Both the position numbers and the translations under genes were made by a program. Below are positions 54,924 through 64,000 of a DNA stretch of 64,000 nt, one piece after another (positions within the stretch are counted from its first letter, which is position 1; each line of letters opens with the position of its first letter). This DNA comes from WJMD01 sp964596015. Lineage in GTDB: Bacteria; Joyebacterota; Joyebacteria; Joyebacterales; Joyebacteraceae. The stretch spans positions 37,771-101,770 of the forward strand of contig CAZQSB010000005.1 of NCBI GenBank assembly GCA_964596015.1. Direction: 5' to 3'. The notes beneath the pieces were generated by a model, which was not told the origin of the DNA, did not search any database, and saw only the letters and a list, made by a program, of their open reading frames with translations.

Positions 54924-55241
54924 GTGGTCGCAGACGCGATCGAACGCATCAAGGAAGCAGAGGCGCGCGCCGACGAGGCTCGCAGACAGGGCAGGGCGGA
55001 GAAGAAGCGGGCGGTGGCGGAGGCCCACGAGGCGTCGGAGAAGCTCCTCGACGAGACGCGGCGCGCGGCCCGCGAGGCCGAGCGCGAGGCCGTGGAGTCC
55101 GCACGGGCCGAGGCCGAGCGAGAGGCCGAGCGCATCGCCGCCGAAGGCAGGGAGCGCGTCGAGATGGTCAGGACCGCGGCCGAGGCGAACGTCGAGGCCG
55201 GCGTGGTGAAGGTCCTGTCATCGATCACGGCTGAGGCCTGA
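54924..55241 (+). CDS. V/A-type ATPase subunit H/G-like stalk protein
   Basis: A 105-residue protein that is almost one long coiled coil (VADAIERIKEAEARADEARRQ onward, Arg/Glu/Ala-rich), with a short C-terminal beta-alpha end. This and its position before subunit I match AhaH (subunit G/H), which pairs with subunit E in the peripheral stalk. The GTG at 54924 lies 5 bases after GGAGG; upstream open-frame residues have no support. Confidence 0.75.
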   Translation: MVADAIERIKEAEARADEARRQGRAEKKRAVAEAHEASEKLLDETRRAAREAEREAVESARAEAEREAERIAAEGRERVEMVRTAAEANVEAGVVKVLSSITAEA

Positions 55242-55261
55242 GCGACGGGGAGAACCTATCG

Positions 55262-57229
55262 ATGGCCGTCAGTCGGATGCGCAGACTCCAGCTTGTCGCG
55301 CACACGGACGCGAAGGACGACATCGTTCGCGCCCTCCAGGAGGGGGGCGTCCTGCACATCACGGAACCATCGGTCGAGACGGGCGTCCACAGGGACGACG
55401 GGGAGCGCCGCGAGATCGAACGGCGGCAGTCGGCCGACCTCACCAGGCTCGAGTACCTCCGCGCATTCCTGAAACCCTATGCGCCGAAGAGCGGCGGTCT
55501 CTTCGGGGGCAGGATCGTGCTCGATCCGCAGGAGCACGAGAAGCTCTGCGCCGGCTTCGACATCGACGCGTGGTACGAGCGCTGTGTCGACCTCGAGGGG
55601 CGCATGCGGGCGGCGGACACCGAGGCGCTCCGGCTGAGATCGCTCGCCAGGGAGCTCGACAAGTGGACCGGTCTGGGCATGGCGGTCGAGGATGCGACCG
55701 ACACCCGACTGACCAGCGTGACCCTCCTGAACGTCGAGACGAACGCCTTCAAGCCGTTGACCGACGACCTTGCCGAGGAAGCGACCGCCTCCGCGGCGTT
55801 CGAGGTCTCGCGGTCCGGTGCGGGCGTGAATTTCGTCGTCATCTATCTCACGAGCGAAGATGCATCGGTCGCGCCCGTCCTCAAGCGGCACGGCGCGCGC
55901 CCGGTCGACCTCTCCGGCGCCGTCGGTCGGCCGGAGGTCGCGGCGGAGCAGCTCCGGCGCAGAGCGGACGAGTCGGCCGCATCGATCGATGACATGAAGA
56001 GGGAAGCCGAGGAGATCGCCGCGGACTACGACCGGGTGCTCGTCGTCCACGACGAACTCCGCGAGCGTCTCGCGCGGACAGCGGCCGAGGAGAGATTCGT
56101 CGGTACCGAGCGGACCTTCCTTATAGAGGGATGGGTGCGCGGACGCGATGAGGAGGCGCTCCGGCGCCGCGTCGAGTCGATCGCGGGAGAGACCCACTTC
56201 GCGTCGCGCGACCCGGAACGCGGGGAGGACGTTCCGATCGACCTTTCGAACGGCCGAGTCGTGGAGCCGCTTGAGTTCGTGACGACGCTCTACGGCCGGC
56301 CCGTCTACTGGGAGTACGACCCGACGCCGCTTCTGGCGCCGTTCTTCGTCGTCTTCTTCGGGCTGTGCCTCAGCGACGGCGGCTACGGCATCGCGCTGGC
56401 GGCCGCGGCTGCCTTCCTCATGACGAAGATGGAACGGGGGAGCGGCGGGCGGAAGCTCATGCAGCTCATGCTGATGGGCGGCATCGCGACGGCCGTCGTC
56501 GGCTTCTTCACCGGCGGATGGTTCGGCATCGAAACCGACCTGCTTCCCGCGTTCATGCGAAGCGCGGTGCTGCTGAACCCGCTCGAGGAGCCGATGACGA
56601 TGCTGAACGTCGTGTTCGTCGTCGGCATCGTCCAGATCTTCGCGGGACTCGGGATCAAGATGGTCGCGGACTTTCGCGACGGCCGCTACGTCGACGGCGT
56701 CCTCGACCAGCTGGTCTGGATCCTCTTCCTGCTCTTCCTCGCGCCGCTCGGATACGGGTTCATCCTCGGAGGAGAGGTTCCGGAGACGATCAACACACTC
56801 GCGACGAGGGGCGCGCTCGCGATGGGCGCGGTGGTGGTGTTGACCGGCGCCCGGAAGAACCCGAATCCGGTCATGAAGGGACTCGGCGGCGTGCTCAAGC
56901 TGTATGACGTCGTCGGCTACTTCGGCGACGTGCTGTCGTACGCGCGACTTCTGGCGCTCGGTCTTGCGACCGGCGCCATCGCGATGGCCATCAACGGCGT
57001 CGCCGACATGGCGATGGGAATCCCGATGGTCGGCATCGTCGCGGCGATCGTCGTGGTCATCGGCGGGCATCTCTTCAACCTGGCGGTCAACACGCTCGGC
57101 GGCTTCGTGCACTCGGCGCGTCTCCAGTACCTCGAGTTCTTCTCGAAGTTCTTCGAGGGCGGCGGCCGGGCGTTCGAGCCGTTCCGCCTTTCGAGGAAAT
57201 ACTCGGTCGTGCGGCGCGAGGGCGCCTGA
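55262..57229 (+). CDS. atpI: V/A-type ATPase subunit I (a)
   Basis: A 655-residue stator subunit. The N-terminal half (1-330) is a soluble dumbbell with long helices that starts MRRLQLVAHTDAKDDIVRALQEGGVLHI; the C-terminal half has about eight helices beginning PFFVVFFGLCLSDGGYGIALA. The ion-channel region includes DVLSYARLLALGLATGAIAM, carrying the conserved Arg used in ion translocation, and HLFNLAVNTLGGFVHSARLQYLEFF. All are diagnostic of the V/A-type a subunit. Confidence 0.94.
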   Translation: MAVSRMRRLQLVAHTDAKDDIVRALQEGGVLHITEPSVETGVHRDDGERREIERRQSADLTRLEYLRAFLKPYAPKSGGLFGGRIVLDPQEHEKLCAGFDIDAWYERCVDLEGRMRAADTEALRLRSLARELDKWTGLGMAVEDATDTRLTSVTLLNVETNAFKPLTDDLAEEATASAAFEVSRSGAGVNFVVIYLTSEDASVAPVLKRHGARPVDLSGAVGRPEVAAEQLRRRADESAASIDDMKREAEEIAADYDRVLVVHDELRERLARTAAEERFVGTERTFLIEGWVRGRDEEALRRRVESIAGETHFASRDPERGEDVPIDLSNGRVVEPLEFVTTLYGRPVYWEYDPTPLLAPFFVVFFGLCLSDGGYGIALAAAAAFLMTKMERGSGGRKLMQLMLMGGIATAVVGFFTGGWFGIETDLLPAFMRSAVLLNPLEEPMTMLNVVFVVGIVQIFAGLGIKMVADFRDGRYVDGVLDQLVWILFLLFLAPLGYGFILGGEVPETINTLATRGALAMGAVVVLTGARKNPNPVMKGLGGVLKLYDVVGYFGDVLSYARLLALGLATGAIAMAINGVADMAMGIPMVGIVAAIVVVIGGHLFNLAVNTLGGFVHSARLQYLEFFSKFFEGGGRAFEPFRLSRKYSVVRREGA

Positions 57230-57379
57230 CGGCCGACCGTCCCGGCGTCGTCGGGGCGGCGCAGTGACCTCCCGCTGAACGCGGGAATCAGGAGATGAGG
57301 CGCACGCGGAACGCGCCGACTGGGACGGCAGAGACCAGGAGAGCAGACAGATTCACTCCATCGGAAAAGGAGTTCGAGC

Positions 57380-57847
57380 ATGGAAGGACTGATGCTGGGA
57401 TTGGCGGGGGCGGCCATCGCCGCCGCGCTCGCCGGAACCGGGTCGGCGCTCGGCACAGGGATAGCGGGCCAGGCCGGTTCAGGTGTCGTGGCCGAGGACC
57501 CCGAGAAGTTCGGGCGCCTCCTTCTGCTGCAGGCGCTTCCGGGCACCCAGGGCATCTACGGCATCGTCGGGCTCTTCCTCGCCATCAACAAGGTGACCGA
57601 GCTCGGGATGGAAGCGATGTCGGTCGGTCAGGGATGGCGCGTGCTCTTCGCGTGCATCCCGCTCGCCATCACGGGCCTCACGTCCGGCATCTACCAGGGC
57701 AAGGTCGCCGGCGCGGCCTGCGGTCTCGTCGCGAAGCGGCCGGACGAGATGGGCAAGGGCATGATCTTCGCGATCGTCGTTGAGACGTACGCGGTGCTCG
57801 GCCTTCTCGGCACGATCCTCCTTCTGGGCGCCGTCGAGGCGACGTAG
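57380..57847 (+). CDS. atpK: V/A-type ATPase subunit K (rotor ring), Na+-type residues
   Basis: A 155-residue, four-helix tandem of two hairpins forming the membrane rotor. The segment LPGTQGIYG gives Leu53, Thr56, Gln57 and Tyr60; Gln106 lies in GIYQGK and Glu135 in VVETYAVLG. These correspond to the Na+ ligands of Enterococcus hirae NtpK (Leu61, Thr64, Gln65, Tyr68, Gln110, Glu139). Only the second hairpin has the carboxylate, as in NtpK. This points to a Na+-translocating enzyme by family knowledge. Confidence 0.93.
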   Translation: MEGLMLGLAGAAIAAALAGTGSALGTGIAGQAGSGVVAEDPEKFGRLLLLQALPGTQGIYGIVGLFLAINKVTELGMEAMSVGQGWRVLFACIPLAITGLTSGIYQGKVAGAACGLVAKRPDEMGKGMIFAIVVETYAVLGLLGTILLLGAVEAT

Positions 57848-57928
57848 GCCGAGGAAGACAGACGCGGCAATCCGAGCGCGGGCGGAGAAGGTCCTCCGAC
57901 GGCGCGGAACAGCGTGAGGCACGGACGC

Positions 57929-58528
57929 ATGGCACTCGAGGACATCATCAAGAAGATCGACGCCGACGCGAACCGTGATGCGGAGGCTCTGGCCGATGAG
58001 GGTCGGCAGGAGGCCGAGAGCATCGTCGCGGCCGCGCGGAAACGGGCGGAGAGCGAGAAGGACAGGCTCGACGCCGCCGCCAGGCAGCGCGCGGAGGAGG
58101 AGCGAAACCGGGTCGTCACGCTTGCGAGACTCTCGGCCCGTCGCGAGCTGCTCTCGGAGAAGCAGCGGCTCATCGACCGCGTCTTCGAGGAGGCGCACAA
58201 GCGCCTCGCGGCGATGCCGGTCGACGAGTATCGCCGCTTCGTCGCGGCCGTGCTCAAGGACGCGGTGGAGACAGGTGACGAGGAAGTCGTCATCGGCGAG
58301 AACGAGGACCGCATCGACCAGGCGTTCCTCGATGCGGTGTCGCGCGAGATCGGCGGCGGAGCGAAGCTCACGCTGTCCGATGAGCGTCGCCGCATCGACG
58401 GCGGGATCATCCTGAAGCGCGGGAAGACCGAGACGAACAGCACGCTCGACACGATCCTCAGGGCCGCACGCGAGCAGAACGAGTCAGTGGTCGCGGCCAT
58501 CCTGTTCGGGTCGGAGGAAGAGGCGTAG
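57929..58528 (+). CDS. atpE: V/A-type ATPase subunit E
   Basis: A 199-residue subunit E: a long N-terminal coiled coil (ALEDIIKKIDADANRDAEALA onward, to about 95) and a C-terminal mixed domain with DEYRRFVAAVLKDAV and RRRIDGGIILKRGKTETNSTLD. It pairs with subunit H/G in the peripheral stalk. The ATG at 57929 is preferred over a GTG at 57914. Confidence 0.88.
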   Translation: MALEDIIKKIDADANRDAEALADEGRQEAESIVAAARKRAESEKDRLDAAARQRAEEERNRVVTLARLSARRELLSEKQRLIDRVFEEAHKRLAAMPVDEYRRFVAAVLKDAVETGDEEVVIGENEDRIDQAFLDAVSREIGGGAKLTLSDERRRIDGGIILKRGKTETNSTLDTILRAAREQNESVVAAILFGSEEEA

Positions 58529-58589
58529 CCGGACCACGGGCCGGCACGCGACAAGCGTCGTTGTCTCTCGGGGGAGACGGGACCGGAGC

Positions 58590-59591
58590 ATGTCCGACGA
58601 CACCAGATACGCCTACGCGGTCGCCAGGATCCGCGGCATGGAGACAAGGCTCCTCGATCGTCAGTGGATCGAGCGCCTTCTTTCTGAGTCGCCGGAGGGC
58701 GCATTGAAGGCGCTCGGCGAGACCGCGTACCAGGAAGCGTTCGCGGACGTGGGGAGCCCCACCGAGATCGAGCGCGGACTGGAGCAGGCGCTCGCCTCGA
58801 CGCTCCAGGCCGTCGCGAGGATAGCGCCGGAGCCCGAGCTCATCGACTGCTTCCGGCTCCGCGCCGACGCGCGCAACCTCAAGGCGCTCCTCAAGGCCTC
58901 GCTGCTTTCCGTCGAGACGGACGACATCGGCCTCACGAGCGGCGTCGGCACCATGGACACGGAGACTCTCAGGAAAGCGGTCGCCGACAGGGACTACACG
59001 TTTCTGCCGGAGTTCCTGACCGAGGCGGCGCGCGACGCGGAGGAGGCGTTCCGCGACACGAACGAGGTCCGCTCCATCGACCGCGTGGTCGACGCCGCGC
59101 TCTGGAGGCACCAGCTCGAAACGGCCCGCGAGCGCGGCAACCGCTTCCTCGAGGAGTACTTCCGCGCGGAGATCGATCTCTTGAACGTGAAGACGTTCGC
59201 GCGCGTGAAGGAAGGCGGGGGAGAGGCGGTCGATCTGGTGCCGGAGCTCATCCCTGGCGGCACGCTCGAGCGGATCTTCTTCGAGAAGGAGTTCGGGGAG
59301 CCGTTCGAGTCGTTGGCTCGCGCGCTCGAGTTCGGACCATATCCGGGGCTGGCGCCGGTCTTCAGGGAGTGGTCGCCCGAGGAGCTTTATGCGCTCGAGC
59401 TCGCGTGCGACAACGAGCTTCTGAAGCGAGTGGATCCGGCGACAACCATCGCCTACGGCATCGAGCCGCTCGTTGCCTACATCCTCGAGCGGCGCATCGA
59501 GAGCAAGCTCCTCCGGATGGGCATCGTCGGGCGCGCCGACGGGCTCGACCGGCGGGCCATCGAGGACAGGCTGAGGTCCATCCATGCCTAA
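58590..59591 (+). CDS. atpC: V/A-type ATPase subunit C (d)
   Basis: A 333-residue helical subunit: YAVARIRGMETRLLDRQWIERLL near the start, the FRLRADARNLKALLKA helix in the middle and a terminal YGIEPLVAYILERRIESKLLRM helix, as in NtpC. It links the central shaft (D/F) to the membrane ring. Eight bases overlap the subunit F gene. Confidence 0.9.
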   Translation: MSDDTRYAYAVARIRGMETRLLDRQWIERLLSESPEGALKALGETAYQEAFADVGSPTEIERGLEQALASTLQAVARIAPEPELIDCFRLRADARNLKALLKASLLSVETDDIGLTSGVGTMDTETLRKAVADRDYTFLPEFLTEAARDAEEAFRDTNEVRSIDRVVDAALWRHQLETARERGNRFLEEYFRAEIDLLNVKTFARVKEGGGEAVDLVPELIPGGTLERIFFEKEFGEPFESLARALEFGPYPGLAPVFREWSPEELYALELACDNELLKRVDPATTIAYGIEPLVAYILERRIESKLLRMGIVGRADGLDRRAIEDRLRSIHA

Positions 59592-59913
59592 GGAGATCGC
59601 GTTCATCGGCGACCGGGATTCGGTCTGGGGATTCAAGGCCTTCGGGATCCGGGCCGTGCCGGTCGACGACCCCGCGGAGGGAAGGGAGGCGCTCGCGTCG
59701 CTCGTCGACGAGGGCTTCTCCATCATCTTCGTGACGGAGGACGTCTATGAGGCGAGCTCCGACGCGATAGAAGCGTACCGCGACGAGGCGCTTCCGACCA
59801 TCACGGTGCTTCCGAGCGTGACAGGCTCACGGGGCCTCATCGCCGCCGAGATCCAGCGCGCCGTGTCTGCGGCCGTCGGCGCCGACATTCTGAGCGAAGC
59901 CGGCAGGAGCTAG
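59584..59913 (+). CDS. atpF: V/A-type ATPase subunit F
   Basis: A 109-residue subunit F: IAFIGDRDSVWGFKAFGI at the start and FSIIFVTEDVYEA in the middle, followed by PTITVLPSVTGSRG, all standard. It is part of the rotating shaft with subunit D. It overlaps subunit C by eight bases. Confidence 0.92.
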   Translation: MPKEIAFIGDRDSVWGFKAFGIRAVPVDDPAEGREALASLVDEGFSIIFVTEDVYEASSDAIEAYRDEALPTITVLPSVTGSRGLIAAEIQRAVSAAVGADILSEAGRS

Positions 59914-59949
59914 TGCCGGCCGCACGTTCTGACCGACAGGAGAACGAGC

Positions 59950-61743
59950 ATGGCAGAAGCGAAGGTCCAGGGAACCATCCGGAAGGTCTCGGGTCCGCTC
60001 GTCGTCGCTGACGGGATGCGCGAGGCGAAGATGTTCGATGTCTGTCTGGTGAGCGAGAAGGAGCTCATCGGGGAGATCATCGAGGTCCGCGGCGACCTCG
60101 CATCGATCCAGGTCTACGAGGACACGAGCGGCCTGGGCCCCGGCGAGCCCGTCGAGTCGACCGGAGAGCCGCTGTCGGTCGAGCTGGGACCGGGGCTCAT
60201 CGAGTCGATCTACGACGGCATCCAGCGTCCCCTGGACAAGATCCGTGAGCAGGCGGGTGCGTTCATCCCCCGGGGCATCCACGTGCCGGGACTCGACCGC
60301 GACCGCGAGTGGGAGTTCGTGGCCACCGCCGAGATAGGTTCGGAGGTCGTGGGCGGCTCCATACTGGGCACGGTCAAGGAGTCGACGCTCGTCGAGCAGA
60401 AGATCATGGTGCCCCCGAACATGAAGGGGAAGCTCACGAAGCTCGAGGGCGGCACGCACAAGGTCACCGACGTCATCGGCGAGCTGACCGACGCGGACGG
60501 CGCGACACACGAACTGAAGCTCATGCAGCGCTGGCCGGTGCGCCAGGCGAGGCCGTACGTCGAGCGCCTCAACCCCGAGGAGCCGCTCGTCACGGGGCAG
60601 CGCGTCATCGACGCGTTCTTCCCCCTCGGCAAGGGCGGCACGGCGTGCGTGCCGGGACCGTTCGGCGCGGGCAAGACCGTCATCCAGCACCAGCTCGCCA
60701 AGTGGGCCGACGCCGAGATCGTCATCTTCATCGGCTGCGGCGAGCGCGGGAACGAGATGACCGACGTGCTGCTCGAGTTCCCCGAACTTCAGGACCCGAG
60801 AAGCGGCGAGCCGCTCATGAAGCGGACCGTGCTCGTCGCGAACACGTCGAACATGCCGGTCGCCGCGCGCGAGGCCTCCATCTACACCGGCATCACGATC
60901 GCCGAGTACTTCCGCGACATGGGCTACTCCGTGGCGCTCATGGCCGACTCGACCTCGCGCTGGGCCGAGGCGCTCCGAGAGATGTCGGGCCGCCTCGAGG
61001 AGATGCCCGGCGAGGAGGGCTACCCCGCGTATCTTCCGGCCCGCGCCGCGCAGTTCTACGAGCGCGCCGGGCGCGTGAAGTGCTTAGGCTCCGAGGACCG
61101 AATCGGGGCCCTCTCCGCGGTAGGCGCAGTGTCGCCGCCCGGCGGCGACCTCTCGGACCCGGTCGTTCAGGCCACGCTCAAGGTCGTGAAGGTCTTCTGG
61201 TCGCTCGAGGACTGGCTCGCGTACGAGCGCCACTTCCCGGCGATCAACTGGCTCACCAGCTACTCGCTCTACCACGACGCTCTGAAGGAGTACTTCCGGA
61301 CGGAGGTCTCCGAGGAGTGGGAGGACATGCGCACCGGCGCGATGAAGATCCTCCAGCAGGAAGCGGAGCTCAAGGAGATCGCGCGTCTCGTGGGCGTCGA
61401 CGCGCTCTCGAACCGCGACCGGCTCATCCTTGCGACGGCGAAGGCCATCCGCGAGGACTTCCTGCACCAGAACGCGTTCGACGACGTGGACACCTACACG
61501 TCGTTCCCCAAGCAGTACCGGATGCTCCGGAACATCATGCTGCTGCACCGTCTCGCGACCGACGCCATGGAGCAGGGCGTGACGGCGGAAGAGGTCGCGG
61601 CGCTCGATGTCAACGAGGAGATCTCGCGCTCCCGATACATCCCGGAGAGCGAGCTCGACCGCTTCGATTCTATCCGCGACCAGATCGAGAAGGCCGTGAA
61701 GGAGCTGGTCGAGAAGAAGGTGGGCGCCGAGGAGGTCGCGTAG
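59950..61743 (+). CDS. atpA: V/A-type ATPase catalytic subunit A
   Basis: A 597-residue catalytic subunit. Walker A GPFGAGKT is at 236-243, followed by GCGERGNEMTDVL and SNMPVAAREASIYTGITIAEYFRD; the arginine-finger region and MADSTSRWAEALREMSGRLEEMP are conserved. The bulge domain at about 115-190, special to V/A-type A subunits, is present. The ribosome site is GACAGGAGAAC before the ATG. Confidence 0.97.
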   Translation: MAEAKVQGTIRKVSGPLVVADGMREAKMFDVCLVSEKELIGEIIEVRGDLASIQVYEDTSGLGPGEPVESTGEPLSVELGPGLIESIYDGIQRPLDKIREQAGAFIPRGIHVPGLDRDREWEFVATAEIGSEVVGGSILGTVKESTLVEQKIMVPPNMKGKLTKLEGGTHKVTDVIGELTDADGATHELKLMQRWPVRQARPYVERLNPEEPLVTGQRVIDAFFPLGKGGTACVPGPFGAGKTVIQHQLAKWADAEIVIFIGCGERGNEMTDVLLEFPELQDPRSGEPLMKRTVLVANTSNMPVAAREASIYTGITIAEYFRDMGYSVALMADSTSRWAEALREMSGRLEEMPGEEGYPAYLPARAAQFYERAGRVKCLGSEDRIGALSAVGAVSPPGGDLSDPVVQATLKVVKVFWSLEDWLAYERHFPAINWLTSYSLYHDALKEYFRTEVSEEWEDMRTGAMKILQQEAELKEIARLVGVDALSNRDRLILATAKAIREDFLHQNAFDDVDTYTSFPKQYRMLRNIMLLHRLATDAMEQGVTAEEVAALDVNEEISRSRYIPESELDRFDSIRDQIEKAVKELVEKKVGAEEVA

Positions 61744-61845
61744 GGAGCCGCGGACGAGCGGCCGGAGAGACCGGCGACGCGACGGCGCTCCCTGCGGCGC
61801 GCGGAAGAACGACCGACTGAGCAACCTCATGCCAGGAGAACACCG

Positions 61846-63312
61846 ATGGTGAAGGAGTACATGACCGTCCAGGAGATCGCAGGACCGCTCATTCTTGTGG
61901 GCGAGGTCTCCGGCGTCAAATACGAGGAGCTGGTCGAGGTCGAGCTCCCGAGCGGCGAGGTGCGGCGCGGGCGCGTGCTCGAGGTCGACGAGGATACGGC
62001 GCTGGTGCAGCTCTTCGAGGGGGCGACCGGTGTGAGTGTCGAGACGGCGCGCATCCGCTTCCTGGGTCGCGGGCTCGAGCTCGGCCTCTCGCGGGACGTC
62101 CTCGGCCGCGTCTTCGACGGCCTCGGCAGGCCCAAGGACGGTGGCCCCAACATCATCCCGGAGGAGAAGCGGGACGTCTCGGGCGCGCCCCTCAACCCAA
62201 CCGCGCGCGACTACCCGAACGAGTTCATCCAGACCGGCGTCTCCTCCATCGACGGCCTGAACACGCTCGTCCGCGGGCAGAAGCTCCCGCTCTTCTCCGG
62301 CTTCGGCCTGCCGCACGCCGAGCTCGCCGCGCAGATCGCGCGACAGGCTTCGGTGCTCGGCACCGAGGAGAGCTTCGCCGTCGTGTTCGCCGCGATGGGA
62401 ACCACGTTCGAGGAGGCGGAGTTCTTCATCTCCGACTTCCGACGGACCGGCGCCATCGACCGCGCCGTGCTCTACATGAACCTCGCCAACGACCCGGCCA
62501 TCGAGCGCATCGCGACGCCGCGCATGGCCTTGACCACCGCAGAGTACCTGGCCTACGACCTCGACATGCACGTGCTCGTCATCCTCACGGACATGACGAA
62601 CTACTGTGAGGCGCTCCGCGAGATCTCGGCAGCGAGGAAGGAGGTTCCCGGACGCAGAGGCTATCCGGGCTACCTCTACACGGACCTCTCGACCATCTAC
62701 GAGCGGGCCGGCCGCATCAAGGGGCGCAACGGCTCCATCACGCAGATCCCCGTCGTCTCGATGCCGGAGGACGACAAGACACACCCGATCCCCGACCTCA
62801 CGGGCTACATCACGGAGGGGCAGATCATCCTGGACCGAGCGCTTCACCGGAAGGGCATCTACCCGCCGATCAACGTGCTCCCGTCGCTGTCGCGTCTGCG
62901 CGACAAGGGCATCGGGAAGGGGAGGACGCGCGAGGACCACGCGAACCTCGCGAACCAGCTCTTCGCGGCGTACGCGCGCGGCAAGGAGGCGCAGGAGCTC
63001 GCCGTCATCCTCGGCGAGGCGGCGCTCTCGCCGGAGGACAAGGCGTTCTACAAGTTCTCGGACCTCTTTGAGGAGCGCTACGTTCGGCAGGGCACCGACG
63101 AGAACCGGACCATCGAGGAAACGCTGACGCTCGGCTGGGAGCTTCTCGAGATGTTGCCGACCTCCGAGCTCAAGCGCGTCAAGCCCGAGCAGATCGAGAA
63201 GTACATGAAGAGGAAGACCGACGAGCCGACCGGCGACGAGCCGACCGGCGACGAGCAGGCCGTCGCCGCGGGTCGGAGCGACGAGGTCGTGGCCGAGACC
63301 GGAGAGAAGTAG
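61846..63312 (+). CDS. atpB: V/A-type ATPase subunit B
   Basis: A 488-residue non-catalytic subunit: LSRDVLGRVFDGLGRPKDGGP, QKLPLFSGFGLPHAELAAQIARQ in place of a canonical Walker A, LNLANDPAIERI-like YMNLANDPAIERIATPRMAL and the ILTDMTNYCEALREIS segment. The C-terminus carries an extra acidic tail with a doubled DEPTG unit (about 460-488) beyond the usual end, without an assigned role. Confidence 0.96.
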   Translation: MVKEYMTVQEIAGPLILVGEVSGVKYEELVEVELPSGEVRRGRVLEVDEDTALVQLFEGATGVSVETARIRFLGRGLELGLSRDVLGRVFDGLGRPKDGGPNIIPEEKRDVSGAPLNPTARDYPNEFIQTGVSSIDGLNTLVRGQKLPLFSGFGLPHAELAAQIARQASVLGTEESFAVVFAAMGTTFEEAEFFISDFRRTGAIDRAVLYMNLANDPAIERIATPRMALTTAEYLAYDLDMHVLVILTDMTNYCEALREISAARKEVPGRRGYPGYLYTDLSTIYERAGRIKGRNGSITQIPVVSMPEDDKTHPIPDLTGYITEGQIILDRALHRKGIYPPINVLPSLSRLRDKGIGKGRTREDHANLANQLFAAYARGKEAQELAVILGEAALSPEDKAFYKFSDLFEERYVRQGTDENRTIEETLTLGWELLEMLPTSELKRVKPEQIEKYMKRKTDEPTGDEPTGDEQAVAAGRSDEVVAETGEK

Positions 63313-63378
63313 CGGCTTTCCCGGGAGGCGCCCGTCCGACTGGGCGGGGTCCCCCGACGAGCCGCCGGAGCGGTGTCT

Positions 63379-64000
63379 ATGCGGATCCGCGCGAACCCGA
63401 ACAGGATGCAGCTCTTGAGGCTGAGGCGACGCCTTACGCTGGCGAAGCGCGGCCACAAGCTCCTGAAGGACAAGCAGGAGGAGCTGATGCGTCGCTTCCT
63501 GGGGCTCGTCCACGAGGCGCGCGACCTTCGGGCGGAGGTCGAGGAGGCGCTCGCCCGGGCGTACCGCGCGTTCGTGTCGGCGAGGCTCGAGATGGACGGG
63601 AGCGCGCTCGATGCGGCGCTCGCGTTCTCTCGCCGCACCGTCTCGCTCCAGGCCGAGCGCGAGCAGGTGATGAACCTGAAGGTCCCGCGCTTCTCGGTCG
63701 AGTTTCCCGAGGAGGGCGAGCTCGGCTACGGACTGGCCGACACGACGCCCGAGCTCGACCGCGCGATGTCGCTCTACGCCGAGCTTCTCCCGAAGCTCAT
63801 GAAGGTGGCGGAGATGGAGAAGGCCATCCAGCTTCTCGCCGCCGAGCTCGAGAAGACGCGGCGCCGCGTCAACGCCCTCGAGCACATCCTCGTCCCGAGC
63901 CTCGAGGAGACCATCCGGTTCATCTCGGACCGGCTGTCGGAGCTCGAGCGCGCGAACGCCACCCGCCTCATGAAGGTCAAGGACATCGTGCGGGAGCACT
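63379..64000 (+). CDS. atpD: V/A-type ATPase subunit D, truncated by window end
   Basis: At least 207 residues of subunit D, open at the window edge. It begins MRIRANPNRMQLLRLRRRL and continues with a long coiled-coil hairpin (LAKRGHKLLKDKQEELM, later LEKTRRRVNALEHILVP), the rotor shaft. ATG at 63379 follows a weak GGAG. Most of the protein is present; only a short C-terminal part is likely missing. Confidence 0.93.
   Translation, partial: MRIRANPNRMQLLRLRRRLTLAKRGHKLLKDKQEELMRRFLGLVHEARDLRAEVEEALARAYRAFVSARLEMDGSALDAALAFSRRTVSLQAEREQVMNLKVPRFSVEFPEEGELGYGLADTTPELDRAMSLYAELLPKLMKVAEMEKAIQLLAAELEKTRRRVNALEHILVPSLEETIRFISDRLSELERANATRLMKVKDIVREH

Noticed and set aside
61084..63999. Antisense open frame of 971 codons opposite V-ATPase subunits A, B and D
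   Set aside because: Coding-strand proteins are textbook V-ATPase subunits; the antisense product is Arg/Glu/Leu/Asp-rich low complexity typical of high-GC codon shadows.

Overview
The window is a high-GC bacterial chromosome segment carrying the replication origin. No rRNA, tRNA, CRISPR array or insertion sequence was recognised. A YidC with a large periplasmic domain, HflK/HflC homologues and a bactofilin point to a diderm bacterium. A membrane-bound group 4 [NiFe] hydrogenase and a V/A-type ATPase point to an anaerobic, H2-metabolising life style. This mix resembles uncultured high-GC candidate phyla near the FCB group, but the sequence alone does not fix the lineage. A 100-base run of N shows it is a draft assembly.

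Layout. 1-4733: the end of an M3 oligopeptidase, a Ser/Thr kinase with TPRs, and small genes on mixed strands. 4737-13741: mostly single metabolic or accessory genes on the minus strand (GNAT, BtrH-like, M29-like, YciI-like, methyltransferases, APH-like kinase, phosphoglycerate mutase, PAS, radical SAM). 13973-28026: a 17-gene minus-strand operon for a [NiFe]-hydrogenase/Mrp antiporter complex with an NAD(P)/FAD input module, preceded by two sigma70-like promoters and a leader of about 260 nt. 28530-32242: three SPFH-type genes, one fused to a CDF metal transporter. 32352-43383: gyrA, gyrB, dciA, recF, dnaN, fetB, fetA and dnaA, all on the minus strand.

The origin appears bipartite. Consensus DnaA boxes lie upstream of dnaA (43385-43521). 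A TAG-trinucleotide tract beside a GC cluster and an AT-rich stretch lies downstream of dnaA (41660-41706), resembling the DnaA-trio unwinding element. Every recognised gene from 4737 to dnaA is on the minus strand and every gene from rpmH (43855) onward is on the plus strand, as expected for two diverging replichores.

Right of the origin is the conserved block rpmH-rnpA-yidD-yidC-jag-mnmE-mnmG-rsmG. It is followed by a dense array of at least 15 parS sites (51177-52007, interrupted by the N gap), then parA, parB and a bactofilin. The window ends in a V/A-type ATPase operon in the order H-I-K-E-C-F-A-B-D (D cut by the window edge). Its membrane ring subunit carries the residues that bind Na+ in known Na+-pumping relatives. 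The hydrogenase-Mrp complex and the V-ATPase could therefore share a Na+ circuit; this is inference.

The observations most worth following up are the phased parS satellite, the hydrogenase/Mrp/NAD(P) supercluster, the histone-like N-terminal tail on GyrB, the CDF-HflK fusion and the bipartite origin.
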